Source: Uliginosibacterium sp. 31-16 (GTDB lineage: Bacteria > Pseudomonadota > Gammaproteobacteria > Burkholderiales > Rhodocyclaceae). From it: a stretch of 64,000 bases of DNA. Location: NCBI RefSeq assembly GCF_030730865.1, contig NZ_JAVALZ010000001.1:1240001-1304000 (forward strand). Reading direction: 5' to 3'. Below are positions 63,446 through 64,000 of this stretch, in pieces. Under the pieces are notes generated by a model. It worked only from the letters and a program-made list of their open reading frames with translations. It had not been told where the DNA came from and did no database searches. The position numbers and the translations under genes are program-made. Every line of letters begins with the position of its first letter. Position 1 is the stretch's first letter.

Positions 63446-64000
63446 ATGCTGATCGCATTTGTAGTGCTTTATCTGCTGGTGTCCATCGCCATCGGTCTGT
63501 ACGCCGCCACGCGCGTCAAGAACTCGACCGACTATGTCACCACGGGTCGTCACCTGCCCTTCTACATCACGGTTGCCACGGTATTTGCGACCTGGTTCGG
63601 CGCCGAGACGGTGCTGGGCATTTCGGCCACCTTCGTGCGCGAAGGCATGTCCGGCATCGTGGCAGATCCCTTCGGGTCTTCGGCAGCGCTGATCTTCTTC
63701 GGCCTGTTCTTCGCCCTGCCCTTGTACCGCATGAACCTGATGACCCTGGGCGATTTCTATCGCCGCCGTTATGGCCGTGCGGTGGAAATCATCACTTCGA
63801 TCGTCATCACGATTTCCTATCTTGGCTGGGTGGCCGCGCAGATTTCGGCGCTGGGTCTGGTGTTCGCGGTGCTCTCGCGAGGTGCGATCACGCCGGAATG
63901 GGGCATGGTCATTGGCACCGGCGTGGTGCTGCTGTACACGCTCTACGGTGGCATGTGGTCGGTGGCACTGACGGACTTCATGCAGATGAGTGTGATCGTC
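63446..64000 (+). CDS. Sodium:solute symporter family protein, 3' end beyond window
   Basis: 185 residues are visible with no stop. It opens MLIAFVVLYLLVSIAIGLYA (first span), then the signature NSTDYVTTGRHLPFYITVATVFATWFGAETVLGIS, RMNLMTLGDFYRRRYGR, and ISYLGWVAAQISALGLVF. These match the sodium:solute (SSS/PutP) family, N-terminal third. The transported solute cannot be told. TTTTCCGTCA precedes the ATG with no clear ribosome binding site. Confidence 0.9.
   Translation, partial: MLIAFVVLYLLVSIAIGLYAATRVKNSTDYVTTGRHLPFYITVATVFATWFGAETVLGISATFVREGMSGIVADPFGSSAALIFFGLFFALPLYRMNLMTLGDFYRRRYGRAVEIITSIVITISYLGWVAAQISALGLVFAVLSRGAITPEWGMVIGTGVVLLYTLYGGMWSVALTDFMQMSVIV

Overview
The window reads as a high-GC betaproteobacterial chromosome. 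Pointers are hemE beside priA, a Bug/Tct tripartite tricarboxylate transporter, metE/metR, Hsp15, a Rep helicase and many soluble-lytic-transglycosylase, DsbB and CrcB type housekeeping genes. Rhodocyclales or a near relative seems likely, but no rRNA or other strong taxonomic marker is present, so the order is inference. No tRNA, rRNA or CRISPR array was seen, and no complete IS element. The first gene (purD) and the last (a sodium:solute symporter) run off the window.

Layout. 1-13 kb: purD, Hsp15, a VOC/GST pair, the lytic transglycosylase slt, 5-formyl-THF cyclo-ligase, a three-lipoprotein CsgG-like operon, pgk, two tandem secreted esterases, nitronate monooxygenase facing a truncated haemoglobin, and a frameshifted GlcG-like gene. 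13-24 kb: rep, metR/metE (divergent, with MetR boxes), folB, a HI0933-type flavoprotein and pta. 24.2-27.1 kb: a small accessory insert with an XRE regulator, a zinc-ribbon protein and a helicase lacking its Walker A half. 27.3-31 kb: an arsenic cluster arsR-acr3-arsC followed by an ECF sigma factor of SigZ type and an ATP-grasp protein. 31-44 kb: a beta-helix lipoprotein, an HPP-CBS membrane protein, an AT-rich orphan lipoprotein beside mobile-element relics, a permease/thioredoxin pair, crcB with DUF190, a PCuAC-like protein, dsbB and a secreted GH28 polygalacturonase. 44-53 kb: a CbbR-like LysR regulator facing sbtA-purE-purK, unknown membrane proteins, a hydrolase and lysP. 53-64 kb: priA, hemE, ubiB, a solute-binding protein, tctC-orf-tctB-tctA and the symporter.

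Points that link genes. A bicarbonate transporter (SbtA) is placed tightly ahead of PurE and PurK, and PurK consumes bicarbonate, so transporter and enzyme may be one functional unit under a CbbR-like regulator. The arsenic genes carry cysteine clusters in ArsR, in the sigma factor and in the ATP-grasp protein, suggesting a thiol-based extension of arsenic resistance. Many of the longer intergenic gaps carry a degenerate palindromic repeat (cores like GAAGAGCCGC, TCTTCAGGCA, GGCATGC), a REP/BIME-like family. The gap between hemE and priA holds two head-to-head perfect DnaA boxes, a third box and AT-rich direct repeats.
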